Of a stretch of DNA of 64,000 nt, positions 30,590 through 40,584 are shown one piece after another; the stretch's first letter is position 1, and each line of letters starts with the position of its first letter. Under the pieces are notes generated by a model. It was not told where the DNA came from and ran no database searches. It saw nothing but the letters and a program-made list of their open reading frames with translations. Source of the DNA: a bacterium (GTDB taxonomy: Bacteria; Sysuimicrobiota; Sysuimicrobiia; Sysuimicrobiales; Segetimicrobiaceae); assembly GCA_035308905.1 (NCBI GenBank), contig DATGFS010000050.1, forward strand, positions 1-64,000, read 5' to 3'. A program made the position numbers and the translations under genes.

Positions 30590-32335
30590 ATGGCCACCAC
30601 CAGGAAACCCGCCCGGCCCACCGCCCCGCCGCCGGCAGCCGTGAACCCAAAGCCGGCGCCGGGCGAATCGAACCGCATCGCCGGCGCCCGGGACGATTGG
30701 GAGTCCCGGGACGTGCGGGAGGCCGCCGAACGCGCGCCGGAGCGCCGCGCGCAGTTCGAGACGCTGTCGGGCCTCCCGGTCAAGCGCCTCTACGGGCCGG
30801 CGGACGTCGACGCGCTCGACTACCTCGAGGACGTGGGCTTTCCCGGCCGCTATCCCTACACCCGGGGTCCCTACCCCACGATGTACCGATCGCGCCCCTG
30901 GACGATGCGGCAGATCGCGGGCTACGGCACGGGCCGCGACACCAACGCGCGGCTCAAGTATCTGATCGCCCAGGGGCAGACCGGCATCTCCGTGGACTTC
31001 GACATGCCGACCCTCATGGGCTACGACTCCGACGACCCGCGCGCCCGCGGCGAGGTGGGGCGCGAGGGCGTCGCCGTGGACACGATCGAAGATCTCGCCG
31101 ACATCCTCGACGGCATCGACATCGGGGCGATCAGCGTGTCGATGACGATCAATCCCACCGCGTGGATTCTGTTCTCGATGTACGTCGCGCTCGCGGAGCA
31201 GCGCGGGGTGCCGGCGCAGGCGCTGTCCGGCACGGTGCAGGCCGACATCCTGAAAGAGTACATCGCCCAGAAGGAATGGATCTACCCGATTCCGGCCGCG
31301 ATGCGGATCGTCCGCGACCTCATCGTCTACAGCGTCGAACACCTGCCGCGCTACAACCCGATCAACATCAGCGGCTACCACATCCGCGAGGCCGGGGCGA
31401 CCGCGGTTCAAGAGGCGGCGTTCACGCTCGCGAACGGCATCGCCTACGTCGAGGAGGTCCGCCGGACCGGGCTCGACGTGGACGCCTTCGCACCGCGACT
31501 GGCCTTCTACTTCATCGCCGAGCGTGACTTCTTCGAGGAGGTCGCCAAGTTTCGCGCCGCGCGGCGCGTGTGGGCGAAGATCATGCGGGACCGGTTCGGC
31601 GCGCGGCGGCCGGAGTCAATGCGCCTGCGGTTCCACTGTCAGACCGCGGGCTCGAGCCTGACGGCGCGGGAGCCGATCAACAACATCGCGCGGACCGCGC
31701 TGCAGGCCCTCTCCGCGGTGCTGGGCGGCGCGCAGAGCCTCCACGCGAACGGCATGGACGAGGCGCTGGCGATCCCGTCGGAGCTCGCGATGAAGGTGGC
31801 GCTGCGGACGCAGCAGATCATCCTCGACGAGACGCGCGTGGCCAACACGATCGACCCGCTGGGCGGCGGCTACTTCGTCGAGTCGCTGACGGACGAGATC
31901 GAGGAGGCGATCTGGGCGTACCTGCGCCGGATCGACGATCTCGGCGGGGCGGTGGCCGCGGCGCAGCAGAATTTCTTCCAGACCGAGCTCGCCGAGACCG
32001 CGTACGGCTACCACCGGCAGAAGGAGCGCGGCGAGCTGACGGTGGTCGGCGTGAACAAGTACCTCGACCCGTCGGGCGGCGACGTGCCGATCGCGCTGCA
32101 CGAAGTCGATCCCGGCGTCGAGGCGCAGCAGCGGGAGCGGCTCGCGCGGGTGAAACGCGCGCGGGACGGCGCGGAGGTTGCCCGCCGTCTCGGCGCGCTG
32201 GCGGCCGCGGCGCGCGGGGACGGCAACCTGATTCCCCCGACCCTCGACGCGGTCCGGGCCCGCGCGACCCTGGGAGAGATCGTGCGGGCGCTGCGGGACG
32301 TGTTCGGGACCTACGTAGAACAGCCGGTGTTCTAA
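30590..32335 (+). CDS. Methylmalonyl-CoA mutase-type acyl-CoA mutase, large subunit
   Basis: This 581-aa catalytic TIM-barrel subunit of a B12-dependent mutase has no C-terminal cobalamin domain, which is a separate gene 5 nt downstream. Family motifs: [54 protein letters not shown] and [13 protein letters not shown]. Substrate-determining residues match methylmalonyl-CoA mutase: Tyr99 (Tyr89 of the classic enzyme; Phe in isobutyryl-CoA and Ile in hydroxyisobutyryl-CoA mutases) and Arg239 (Arg207). It would interconvert methylmalonyl-CoA and succinyl-CoA. ATG 30590 follows GGAGGGACC. Confidence 0.92.
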   Translation: MATTRKPARPTAPPPAAVNPKPAPGESNRIAGARDDWESRDVREAAERAPERRAQFETLSGLPVKRLYGPADVDALDYLEDVGFPGRYPYTRGPYPTMYRSRPWTMRQIAGYGTGRDTNARLKYLIAQGQTGISVDFDMPTLMGYDSDDPRARGEVGREGVAVDTIEDLADILDGIDIGAISVSMTINPTAWILFSMYVALAEQRGVPAQALSGTVQADILKEYIAQKEWIYPIPAAMRIVRDLIVYSVEHLPRYNPINISGYHIREAGATAVQEAAFTLANGIAYVEEVRRTGLDVDAFAPRLAFYFIAERDFFEEVAKFRAARRVWAKIMRDRFGARRPESMRLRFHCQTAGSSLTAREPINNIARTALQALSAVLGGAQSLHANGMDEALAIPSELAMKVALRTQQIILDETRVANTIDPLGGGYFVESLTDEIEEAIWAYLRRIDDLGGAVAAAQQNFFQTELAETAYGYHRQKERGELTVVGVNKYLDPSGGDVPIALHEVDPGVEAQQRERLARVKRARDGAEVARRLGALAAAARGDGNLIPPTLDAVRARATLGEIVRALRDVFGTYVEQPVF

Positions 32336-32340
32336 AGCGC

Positions 32341-32823
32341 GTGGCGATCCCGCAGCGGATTCGGGTGTTGATGGCGAAGGTCGGCCTCGACGGCCACGAC
32401 CGCGGCGTGAAGGTCGTGGCGCGCGCGCTGCGGGACGCCGGGTTCGAGGTCGTCTACACCGGCCTGCACCGCACGCCGGAGGAGGTCGCCGTCGCCGCGG
32501 TCCAGGAGGACGTGGACGTCATCGGCGTGAGCATCCTCTCCGGCGCGCACATGGCGCTCGTGCCCCCGCTCCTCGACGAACTGCGGGCCAGCGACGCGGC
32601 CGACATCAAGGTCCTCGTCGGCGGCGTGATCCCCGAGGCGGATCGCACCAAACTGCGCGACCTCGGCGCGGCGGCGGTCTTCGACCAGGACGCGACGACC
32701 GACGCGATCGTGGAGTGGATCCGCGCGCACGCGGGACGGGCCGACCCCGGCGGCCCACGGCGTGAGCCAGGGGCGTCCGCGGCCGCTCGGCCCGCGTCGG
32801 ACGGGGGGCGGGACGGCGTATGA
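32341..32823 (+). CDS. Acyl-CoA mutase small subunit, cobalamin-binding
   Basis: This 160-aa B12-binding Rossmann domain carries the base-off motif LDGHDRG (D17, axial ligand H19, G22), then [10 protein letters not shown] and VLVGGVIPE, which complete the cofactor cradle. The GTG start at 32341 lies 5 nt after the large-subunit stop. The last 30 residues (Gly/Ala/Arg-rich) extend beyond the usual fold. Its stop overlaps the ligase start (ATGA). Confidence 0.92.
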   Translation: MAIPQRIRVLMAKVGLDGHDRGVKVVARALRDAGFEVVYTGLHRTPEEVAVAAVQEDVDVIGVSILSGAHMALVPPLLDELRASDAADIKVLVGGVIPEADRTKLRDLGAAAVFDQDATTDAIVEWIRAHAGRADPGGPRREPGASAAARPASDGGRDGV

Positions 32824-34274
32824 CCGGCGCCGCGGCATGGCCGCCGGTCTACAACGACGACTATCTCCCGGCGCCCGACCAGCGCTACTGGAGTCCCGAG
32901 CGCGAGACGATGCCGCCCGCCGCGCGCGAGGCGCTGATTCTCGAGCGCCTGCGGGGGGTCGTGCGCTGGGCGTGGGACCGCTCGCCGTTCTACCGGGAGA
33001 AGTGGACCGCGGCCGGCGTCCATCCCGACCACCTCCGCCGCCTCGACGACCTCCACCGCTTCCCCGTGGTGACGAAGGCCGAACTGCGCGCGGAGCAGGC
33101 GGCGCACCCGCCGGCCGGACGCTACCTCTGCATCGACCGCGCGGAGGTTGCGCGGGTGCACGGCACCTCGGGCACCACCGGCAAGCCTACGATGTTCCTG
33201 ATCGGCCGGGACGACTGGCGCCGCATCGCCAACGCCCACGCGCGCATCATGTGGGGCATGGGACTCCGGCCCACCGACACCCTCTTCATCGCCTCTTTCT
33301 TCAGCCTCTACATCGGCAGTTGGGGGGCGCTGGCCGGCGGCGAACGCCTCGGGGCGACGTGCTTCCCGTTCGGCGCGGGACAGCCCGGGCAGACGCTCAT
33401 GGCGGTGCGGTGGCTGCGCGAGACCCGGCCGACCGCGTTTTACGGGACCCCCTCCTACGCCCTCCATCTCGCGGAGGTCGCGGCGTCCGAGCGCGTCGAT
33501 CCGCGCGAGTTCGGCCTGCGGGTGATGTTCTTCTCGGGCGAACCGGGCGCCGGCATTCCATCGACGCGGCGGCGCATCGAAGAGCTGTTCGGCGCCGCCT
33601 GCCTCGACAGCGGCAGCATGGCCGAGATGACCCCGTGGATGAGCAACGGCGAATGCGCGCACGGCGCGGGGATGCATCTGTGGCAGGACGTCGTCTACTG
33701 CGAGGTGTGCGATCCGCGGACGTTCGCGCCGGTGCCCTACGGGCACGAGGGCACGCCGGTCTACACCCATCTCGAGCGGACGTCGCAGCCGATGATCCGC
33801 CTGCTCTCCGGCGACCTGACCCGCTGGACCGACGAGCCGTGCGAGTGCGGGCGGACGTATCCTCGCCTGCCGCGGGGCATCTACGGCCGGATCGACGACA
33901 TGTGCATCATCCGCGGCGCGAACATTTATCCGAGCGCGATCGAGGACACGCTCCGCGCGATCGAGGGGTTCGGCGGCGAGTTCGAGATGGTGATCAGCCG
34001 CGAGCGCGCGATGGACGAGCTCGTCGTGCGCGCCGAGTACAGCGCGGCCGTCGCGCAGCGCGCGGCGGCCGCGCCCGATCTCCTCACCGCGCTGCGCGAA
34101 CGGATGACCGCGCGCCTCACCGCCGTGCTGGGCATCCGCCCGATCGTCCGCTGCGAACCGCCGGGAACCCTGCCGAGGACGGAGTTCAAGGCGCGGCGCG
34201 TCGTCGACAACCGCGCGCTGTACGAGGAAACGCTTGCGGCCGGCGCCACCCCGCGGGGGCCGGACCGCCGATGA
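32820..34274 (+). CDS. Phenylacetate-CoA ligase (PaaK)-family AMP-forming CoA ligase
   Basis: This 484-aa adenylate-forming enzyme has the P-loop-like motif [15 protein letters not shown] (about residues 117-131) and LDSGSMAEM at the acid site. Further on come [21 protein letters not shown] and [20 protein letters not shown], where PaaK enzymes hinge. It activates a carboxylic acid to its CoA thioester at the expense of ATP to AMP. Overlaps of 4 nt on both sides place it firmly in the mutase operon, so it may feed a branched or C4 acid to the mutase; not necessarily an aromatic one. Confidence 0.88.
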   Translation: MTGAAAWPPVYNDDYLPAPDQRYWSPERETMPPAAREALILERLRGVVRWAWDRSPFYREKWTAAGVHPDHLRRLDDLHRFPVVTKAELRAEQAAHPPAGRYLCIDRAEVARVHGTSGTTGKPTMFLIGRDDWRRIANAHARIMWGMGLRPTDTLFIASFFSLYIGSWGALAGGERLGATCFPFGAGQPGQTLMAVRWLRETRPTAFYGTPSYALHLAEVAASERVDPREFGLRVMFFSGEPGAGIPSTRRRIEELFGAACLDSGSMAEMTPWMSNGECAHGAGMHLWQDVVYCEVCDPRTFAPVPYGHEGTPVYTHLERTSQPMIRLLSGDLTRWTDEPCECGRTYPRLPRGIYGRIDDMCIIRGANIYPSAIEDTLRAIEGFGGEFEMVISRERAMDELVVRAEYSAAVAQRAAAAPDLLTALRERMTARLTAVLGIRPIVRCEPPGTLPRTEFKARRVVDNRALYEETLAAGATPRGPDRR

Positions 34275-35275
34275 CGCGCGAGACCCCGCGCCGGACCGGC
34301 ACGTCCCCCGCCGTCCCGGGAGCCTCGGTCGCCGCGGGGGGGATCGACCCCGGCAACCCCCGCGCGCTCGGCCGCCTCATCAGCCGGATCGAGAACGATC
34401 CCGCCTCGGCCGGGGCGATCGTGGCCAATTTGTGGGGCCGCACCGGCCGCGCGCGACGCGTCGGTCTGACGGGCCCCCCCGGCGTCGGCAAGAGCACACT
34501 CGCCGACCATCTCATCACGGCGGCGCGGAACGACGGCCTCACGGTCGCCGTCGTCGCGGTCGATCCGTCGAGCCCGTTCTCCGGCGGCGCCATCCTGGGC
34601 GACCGCGTGCGGATGCTTCGGCACAGCGGGGACGCGGGCGTGTACATCCGGAGCATGGCCGCGCGCACGCATCTCGGCGGCCTCGCCGCGGCGACGCGGG
34701 ACGTCGCCTACGTGCTGGAGGCCTTCGCGTTCGACCTGATCCTCGTGGAAACGGTCGGGGTGGGACAGAGCGAGCTGGAGATCATGGGGCTCGCCGACAC
34801 GGTCGTCGTCGTCACCGCGCCGGGCCTCGGAGACGCGGTGCAGACGCTCAAGGCCGGCATCCTCGAGATCGCCGACGTGCTCGTCGTCAACAAGGCGGAC
34901 CGCCCCGGCGCGAAGGAGACCGCGATGCAGCTCCGCGAGATGCGGCGGCTCGTGCCGCACCACGACGCGTGGGATGTGCCGATCCTCGAGACGGTCGCCA
35001 GCGCGGGGACCGGTAGCGCGGAGTTGTGGGAGGCGATCCGGCGGCACGGCGAGCATCTCCGCGCGTCGGGCGAGCTCGAAGCCCGCCGCGGCCGGCGCGC
35101 CGAGCGCGAGGTCCTCGAGCTGGTCGAAGCGGCGCTCGCGACGCGCGTGCGCGCGACGCTGCACGATCGCGGCGAGCCGGCCGAGATCCTCGCCGAGGCG
35201 AAGCGGCGCGAGACCGATCCGCACTCGGCCGCCAAGGCGATCCTCGACCGCCTCGCGCCCCCGGACCGGGCATGA
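34271..35275 (+). CDS. meaB: MeaB-type GTPase chaperone of the B12 mutase
   Basis: This 334-aa G3E GTPase has the Walker A motif TGPPGVGKST, the family motif VDPSSPFSGGAILGDRVRM, Walker B/switch VETVGVGQSE and the base-recognition motif NKAD. It protects methylmalonyl-CoA mutase from inactivation and gates adenosylcobalamin loading. Start and stop overlap the flanking genes by 4 nt each, giving a coupled five-gene operon. Confidence 0.93.
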   Translation: MTRETPRRTGTSPAVPGASVAAGGIDPGNPRALGRLISRIENDPASAGAIVANLWGRTGRARRVGLTGPPGVGKSTLADHLITAARNDGLTVAVVAVDPSSPFSGGAILGDRVRMLRHSGDAGVYIRSMAARTHLGGLAAATRDVAYVLEAFAFDLILVETVGVGQSELEIMGLADTVVVVTAPGLGDAVQTLKAGILEIADVLVVNKADRPGAKETAMQLREMRRLVPHHDAWDVPILETVASAGTGSAELWEAIRRHGEHLRASGELEARRGRRAEREVLELVEAALATRVRATLHDRGEPAEILAEAKRRETDPHSAAKAILDRLAPPDRA

Positions 35276-36213
35276 CGGCGCCCGGCGAGGCGGCCCGCGG
35301 GATCACCGCGGTAGACCTCTTCGAGCGCGGCATTCCGCATCTCACATCCGGCTACTTCATCCGCGCCCCGCATCCGGCCATCGTGGACACGGGCGGCGCG
35401 CGGAGTGTGCCTGGGTGGCTCGACGCCCTCGCGTCCCTGGATGTGCGGCCGGCGGACGTCGCCTACATCATCGCGACCCACATCCACCTGGATCACGCCG
35501 GCGGGACCGGCCATATGCTCAGGCATATGCCCGAGGCCCGCGTGGTCGTCCATCCGCGCGGCGCGCGGCACCTGACCGATCCGACCCGGCTCCTCGCCGG
35601 GGCCCGGTCCGTTTTTGGAGAGCACTTAGAGAGGTACTTCGGCGTGCCGGAGCGGGTGCCGGAATCTCGGCTCCTCGTGGTCGAGGACGGCGCGACGCTG
35701 GATCTCGGGGACGGGCATATCTTGAGTTTTATCGACGCGCCGGGACACGCGCGTCACCAGCACATGATCTTCGACTCCGGCGCGCGCGCGCTGTTCGCGG
35801 GCGACGAACTCGGAGAGCGGCTGCCGGACGTCGCCGACGACTACGTGATGGTCGACACCGCGCCGAACCAGTTCGACCCCGAGGCCATGCTGCGGTCGGC
35901 GCGGCGGCTGCTCGACCTGCGGCCCGAGGCGATCCTTCTCTCTCACTTCGGCCGCTATCCGGGATCGTACGCAACGCTGTATGAGAGACTGGCGCACGAG
36001 GTGCCGGCCGTCGCCGCGCTCGGGCGGATCGACGGACGCCGGGCGACGCAGGACGAGATCACGGCCGCGCTCGTCGAGCACGTCCGGGCCGACCTCGCGA
36101 AGCGCGGCATCGCGTGGACGCCGCACATCGCCGCGCTCCTGGAAGACCGCCTCGCGATCTCCGCGCAGGGCATCGCCGACTACCACGACCGGCAGGCCGG
36201 ACGCACATCATGA
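35272..36213 (+). CDS. Metallo-beta-lactamase-fold hydrolase
   Basis: This 313-aa protein has the binuclear metal motif THIHLDHAGG (about residues 64-73), then His in HARHQHM and Asp in FAGDELG, the usual MBL ligands. C-terminal helices are present. It ends the mutase operon through an ATGA overlap. A glyoxalase-II or acyl-CoA thioesterase-like role linked to CoA metabolism is plausible but not shown. Confidence 0.88.
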   Translation: MTAPGEAARGITAVDLFERGIPHLTSGYFIRAPHPAIVDTGGARSVPGWLDALASLDVRPADVAYIIATHIHLDHAGGTGHMLRHMPEARVVVHPRGARHLTDPTRLLAGARSVFGEHLERYFGVPERVPESRLLVVEDGATLDLGDGHILSFIDAPGHARHQHMIFDSGARALFAGDELGERLPDVADDYVMVDTAPNQFDPEAMLRSARRLLDLRPEAILLSHFGRYPGSYATLYERLAHEVPAVAALGRIDGRRATQDEITAALVEHVRADLAKRGIAWTPHIAALLEDRLAISAQGIADYHDRQAGRTS

Positions 36214-36234
36214 CCGCCGTGACGCCGGCCGCGC

Positions 36235-37737
36235 TCAATCGTAGTGTTTGAATTTCGGCCACAGCTCGAAGAGCGGCGTACGCAGGCCGAGGCATAACAT
36301 GATCGGCGCGTTCCGTTCGTACGGCGTCGCGTACGCCGATCCGAAGGTGCCGACGAGTGCCGCCTCACGGCATACCGACCGGCGGAGCGCCATGTTGCCG
36401 TTCACGAACAGAATGACGCTGCCATCGTATCCGTGGGTGCCCCAGAGAAAATATTGGTTGTGTCCGCTGAGGGCCGGCGGGAGCCCGTCGCGGCCTCCGT
36501 AAAAATCGAGCGCGGCGGCCTCGCCGTAGTTCGAGGTGATGATTCCGGCGCGGCCGCGTTGCTCGGGGCTGAGGGCATGATAGACGCTCGCGATCCGCTT
36601 CTCGTACGTCCGCCACCCGAGCTGGTCGGAGAGCGATTGCGGAAGGATCTCCCGCGCGCTGACTTTCTCCTGCCCCTGCGCGGTCACATGCAGCCGCGTG
36701 ATGTAGCGCACGGTCGCCGGCGGATCGAGGATGGGCATCGCCAGCGGCGCCAGGACGGCGCTCAGCGCGAGGCCGAGCCCGACGTAGGCCGCCCGCAGCG
36801 CGCGGTGGCGAACGGCGCGCTCGATCACGACGCTCCCGAGCGCAAACATCGGCGGATACGCGGCGGCAAGGTAGTAGTCTTTCCCGTGCAGCGCGACCAT
36901 CTCGGCGAAGACAAGCAGAAACCCGAGTCCAAAGCCCCGAAACGCCGCGAGCCGGCGATCGACAAACCCCGAGGCGACCCCGGCGATCCAGAGCGGTGCG
37001 AAGAGCGGGTTCATCACCAGTATCTGATTCAGGACGAACGGCACCGGTGCGACCGTCACGTCCTTGGCAGGCGCCGCGGCGAGGAGTGCGACAAACGGCC
37101 AGCCGTGCATGGCCTGCCAGACCAGGCTCGGCGCCGCGATTGCGAGCGCGATGGCGGCGGCGATCCCCGTCTGCGGCACCAGCAGCAGGCGCCGTTCCGG
37201 GAGGAGCAGCAGCGCGACGATCAGCGCGGCAAGGTAGAACGGGATCGAATACTTGATTTCGAGCGCGACGCCGGCGACCACGCCGAGCCAGAGCAGCGCG
37301 GCGCGGTCGCCCCGGACGATCGCGCGGGCGGCCAGATAGGCGGCGAGCGTCCACGCGAGCGGCTCGAAGACGGTCGTGCCGAACGTCGTGTACAGTCCGA
37401 GGAACATCGGCGCGAAGCCGGTTGCGATCCCGGTCGCGGCCTCAGCGAAGCGGCCGCCGCCTGCCAGCCGAGCGAACGCGCAGGCGACGAAGACGGTCGC
37501 TCCCGCCGCAAGCGCCGGGACGAGCCGGAGAAGGACAAGGTTCTCGCCGGCGGCCTGCGTCAGGGCGGAGATCAAGGGGATGACCGGCGGTTGATCGACG
37601 TACCCGAACGCCGGATGGCGTCCGCAGACAATGAAATACAGCTCGTCACGGAAGAAGTCGTACCGGTGCGCGAATGCCGCGTGCGCGAGAAACGCCAGCG
37701 CGGCTAGGGCAACGTCGATGCGGAGGAGCTTCCTCAC
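36235..37737 (-). CDS. GT39/ArnT-type integral membrane glycosyltransferase
   Basis: This 500-aa polytopic membrane protein has the N-terminal GT-C loop HRYDFFRDELYFIVCGRHPAFGYVDQPP, whose acidic RDE residues bind lipid-linked sugar. Some 10-12 hydrophobic helices follow, then a soluble C-terminal domain (about residues 370-500; EKVSAREILPQSL, NYGEAAALDFYG). The family transfers sugar or aminosugar from polyprenyl phosphate to protein or lipid. It converges on the mutase operon. Acceptor unknown. Confidence 0.88.
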   Translation of the reverse strand: MRKLLRIDVALAALAFLAHAAFAHRYDFFRDELYFIVCGRHPAFGYVDQPPVIPLISALTQAAGENLVLLRLVPALAAGATVFVACAFARLAGGGRFAEAATGIATGFAPMFLGLYTTFGTTVFEPLAWTLAAYLAARAIVRGDRAALLWLGVVAGVALEIKYSIPFYLAALIVALLLLPERRLLLVPQTGIAAAIALAIAAPSLVWQAMHGWPFVALLAAAPAKDVTVAPVPFVLNQILVMNPLFAPLWIAGVASGFVDRRLAAFRGFGLGFLLVFAEMVALHGKDYYLAAAYPPMFALGSVVIERAVRHRALRAAYVGLGLALSAVLAPLAMPILDPPATVRYITRLHVTAQGQEKVSAREILPQSLSDQLGWRTYEKRIASVYHALSPEQRGRAGIITSNYGEAAALDFYGGRDGLPPALSGHNQYFLWGTHGYDGSVILFVNGNMALRRSVCREAALVGTFGSAYATPYERNAPIMLCLGLRTPLFELWPKFKHYD

Positions 37738-37777
37738 ACGCCCCCCGTCGCGGCGGATCGAGTGAGCGGACGGCTCG

Positions 37778-38794
37778 TTAGGACGCGGGCTCCCCGGCCG
37801 TCAGCGCCTCGGCGTTGGCAAACAACGCCGGCTGACCGCCGGTGTGCCAGAAGACGACCGTCTGATCCCCGCCCCACCGGCGGCGTCGAATGAGATCGGC
37901 GAGTCCCGCCATCGCCTTCCCGGTGTAGACCGGATCGAGGAACATCCCCTCGGCGAGCGCCGCGGTCTTGATCGCCGTGATGCACTCAGGGGTCGGCTCA
38001 CCGTACGTGCCGCCGTACTCGTCGAGCACGATGACGTCCTGCGCGGCCACGCGGACGTCCACGCCGAACCGCTCCGCGAACTCGGCGACGAGCCCGCTCA
38101 CCTTCGGCGCGAGGTCCTCCCGCTTCGCGCCATCGCCGATGCCGATGATTTCCACGCCGCTCTGCGAGAGGGCCGCGCCGATCGCGAGGCCGGCGTGCGT
38201 CCCGGCCGAGCCGCTGCAGAAGACGATCGAATCGACGGCGATGCCCCGCGCCGTCGTCTGATTCAAGAGTTCCTCGAAGGCCTGCACGTAGGCCGCGGCG
38301 CCGAGCGGCGTGGACGCGCCGCTGGGGATGAGGTACGGGCGCCGGCCCTTGGCGCGGAGGGCGGCCATTTCGTCCGCCATGACGGCCTCGGCCGAGGCGC
38401 GGTCTGTCCCCGGCGTGATCCGGACGCGCGCGCCGAGGAGATGGTCGAGCAGGAAATTCCCCTGCATGACCTCGGGCTCGACCGGGCGCAGCACGAGCAC
38501 ACAGTCCATGCCGCCGACCCGGGCGGCCGCGGCGGTGACCCGGCAGTGGTTGGACTGGATGGCGCCGGTCGTGACGAGGGTATCGAAGCCGCCGGCGAGC
38601 GCCTCACCGAGATGATACTCGACTTTGCGGACCTTGTTGCCGCCGAAGGCGAACCCGGTCAGGTCGTCGCGCTTGATGAGGAGGCGCGGCGCCTCACCGT
38701 CGCCGGCCAGCGCGCGCTCGAGGCGGGGAGCCTCGTCCAGCGGGGTCGGAAGCGCGGCGAGACGAACCCTGGGCAGACGCGCTAACTGGAGCAT
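37778..38794 (-). CDS. D-cysteine desulfhydrase/ACC deaminase-family PLP enzyme
   Basis: This 338-aa fold-type II PLP enzyme begins with RVRLAALPTPLDEAPRL and LLIKRDDLTGFAFGGNKVRKVEYHL, where the lysine of GGNK binds PLP. TTGAIQSNHCRVTAAAA and the phosphate loop CSGSAGTHAG follow. Either D-cysteine desulfhydrase (H2S, pyruvate and ammonia) or ACC deaminase activity is possible. It is 40 nt after the GT39 start, transcribed in the same direction. Confidence 0.86.
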   Translation of the reverse strand: MLQLARLPRVRLAALPTPLDEAPRLERALAGDGEAPRLLIKRDDLTGFAFGGNKVRKVEYHLGEALAGGFDTLVTTGAIQSNHCRVTAAAARVGGMDCVLVLRPVEPEVMQGNFLLDHLLGARVRITPGTDRASAEAVMADEMAALRAKGRRPYLIPSGASTPLGAAAYVQAFEELLNQTTARGIAVDSIVFCSGSAGTHAGLAIGAALSQSGVEIIGIGDGAKREDLAPKVSGLVAEFAERFGVDVRVAAQDVIVLDEYGGTYGEPTPECITAIKTAALAEGMFLDPVYTGKAMAGLADLIRRRRWGGDQTVVFWHTGGQPALFANAEALTAGEPAS

Positions 38795-38839
38795 CTCAAC
38801 CTCCCGCGGCCGTCGGTCTCGTGCGGCCGTTTCCGGCCG

Positions 38840-39886
38840 TCACAGCGGCCAGTACATGCCCGCGACACGCCGTACTTCGCGCGCCCGCTCTCGCGCGACC
38901 GAGAACGGCGCTTCGCGCAGCACGGCCTCGGGCTCGCGGAGGCCGGAGGCCACGCCGGTCAGGCCCGCGAGGGTGGTGGCGACCGAGAAGGACAGGCCAT
39001 CGAGATCGTAGCCGCCTTCGAGCACCGCCGCGATCGGCACGTCGCCGGCGGCCTCGCGGACCATCGCGGCCAGCCGGCCGAATCCGGCCGCGGTCAGCAG
39101 CATGGCGCCGAGCGGGTCGGCGTGGTGCGCATCGAAGCCGGCGGAGATCAGCACGAGCCCGGGCGCGACCGCGCGCATGAGCGGCAGCACGACTTCCTCC
39201 CAGAGGTACTCGTAGCCGCCGTCGCCGATCCCGGCCGGCAGCGGAATGTTGACACAGGCCCCCTCGCCCGGCCCCTCGCCGGTCTCCGTCAGCGCGCCGG
39301 TGCCCGGGTACCAGTTTTCTTGATGAAGGGAGCAGAAGACCACGCGCGGATCGTGATAGAAGGCTTCCTGCGTCCCGTTGCCGTGGTGGACGTCCCAGTC
39401 GAGAATGAACACACGCTCCATCCCGCGCCGCTCGAGCGCGTGACGGGCTGCCAGCGCGACGTTGTTGAACAGGCAGAAGCCCATTCCTCCGCCCGGCCGC
39501 GCGTGGTGTCCCGGCGGGCGGACGAGCGCCATCGCGATGGGCGCGTCGCCTGCGAGCACCGCGTCCACCGCACCGAGCGCGCCGCCCGCGGCAAGCCGGG
39601 CGATGCCGTCCGACGCCGGACCGACCGCGGTGTCCGGGTCGAGCATGCCGCCGCCCGACGCGGCGAGGTCCCGCACGCGCTCGACGTACGCGCGCGTGTG
39701 CACCGACGTGAGCACCTCGTCGGTTGCCGGCTCCGGTGTGCGGTGCGTCAGCGTCTCCCAAAGCGGCGTGCGCGCAAGACGCGCCTCGATCGCCTCGATA
39801 CGGGCCGGACGCTCGGGATGCCCGGCCGGGGTGACGTGCCGGTGGTAGTCGGGGTGAACCAGCAGAATCCCGGGTGATGCGGTCAC
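38840..39886 (-). CDS. Histone-deacetylase-family (AcuC-like) deacetylase
   Basis: This 348-aa arginase/deacetylase-fold enzyme has RPPGHHARPGGGMGFCLFNN (catalytic His pair), DWDVHHGNGTQ (zinc Asp and His), SAGFDAHHADPLG (zinc Asp) and EGGYDL. All zinc and catalytic residues are present. It may deacetylate lysines, polyamines or small amides. The GTG start at 39886 overlaps the rpe stop (GTGA), placing it at the end of the pknB-rpe operon. It could oppose acetylation by GNAT enzymes elsewhere. Confidence 0.9.
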   Translation of the reverse strand: MTASPGILLVHPDYHRHVTPAGHPERPARIEAIEARLARTPLWETLTHRTPEPATDEVLTSVHTRAYVERVRDLAASGGGMLDPDTAVGPASDGIARLAAGGALGAVDAVLAGDAPIAMALVRPPGHHARPGGGMGFCLFNNVALAARHALERRGMERVFILDWDVHHGNGTQEAFYHDPRVVFCSLHQENWYPGTGALTETGEGPGEGACVNIPLPAGIGDGGYEYLWEEVVLPLMRAVAPGLVLISAGFDAHHADPLGAMLLTAAGFGRLAAMVREAAGDVPIAAVLEGGYDLDGLSFSVATTLAGLTGVASGLREPEAVLREAPFSVARERAREVRRVAGMYWPL

Positions 39887-40584
39887 GAACGCCGCGCGGC
39901 GCGAGACGGCGCACCGAGGGCCGTCTGGCGCAGCCGCGCGATCGCCGCCGCAACGCCGTCGGGCGCGCCGAACACCGCCGTGCCGGCGACGAGGACGCCC
40001 GCGCCGGCCTCGACCACCTGCCTCGCGGTCTCCGGGCCGATGCCGCCGTCGACGGCGATCTCGAAGTCGAGGCCGCGCTCGCGGCGCCACGCCGCGAGCG
40101 CGGCCACCTTGGCCGTCATCTCCGGAATGAAGGGCTGCCCGCCGGCGCCCGGCTCCACCGTCATGACGAGAACCGCGGCGACGTGCGGCAGCACCCACGC
40201 CACCTGCTCCGGCGGGGTCGCGGGGTTGATCGCCACCCCCGGGCGCGCGCCGAGCGCGGCGATTCGCCGCAGCGTGTCGTAGAGGTGGGGACAGGCTTCC
40301 ACGTGCACGGTGAGGCTCGCCGCCCCGGCCCGCGCGAACGCCTCGAGGTGCCGCTCCGGCTCGACGATCATGAGGTGCACGTCCACGGGCACGTCGGCGG
40401 CCCGGCGGACCGCCCGCACCACGGCCGGCCCCATCGTGATTTCCGGCACGAACCGGCCGTCCATCACGTCCACGTGCAGCATGTCCGCGCCGGCGGCGGC
40501 GGCCGCGCGCGCTTCCTCGGCCAGCCGTCCGACGTCGGCGGCGAGGATCGACGGGGCGATTTTGACCGCGGGCGCGCTGCTCAG
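39883..40584 (-). CDS. rpe: Ribulose-phosphate 3-epimerase, CTG start
   Basis: This 233-aa TIM-barrel enzyme of the pentose phosphate pathway has N-terminal KIAPSILAAD, the metal motif MLHVDVMDGRFVPEITMG (His and Asp), VDVHLMIVEP, MTVEPGAGGQ and VDGGIG. The essential N-terminal strand is only included if translation starts at CTG 40584, the first base of CTGA overlapping the pknB stop. No in-frame ATG, GTG or TTG lies between there and the internal ATG 40482, and AGGAG stands 8 nt upstream of the CTG. Order pknB-rpe is shared with Bacillus (prkC-rsgA-rpe), without rsgA. Confidence 0.9.
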   Translation of the reverse strand: MSSAPAVKIAPSILAADVGRLAEEARAAAAAGADMLHVDVMDGRFVPEITMGPAVVRAVRRAADVPVDVHLMIVEPERHLEAFARAGAASLTVHVEACPHLYDTLRRIAALGARPGVAINPATPPEQVAWVLPHVAAVLVMTVEPGAGGQPFIPEMTAKVAALAAWRRERGLDFEIAVDGGIGPETARQVVEAGAGVLVAGTAVFGAPDGVAAAIARLRQTALGAPSRAARRS

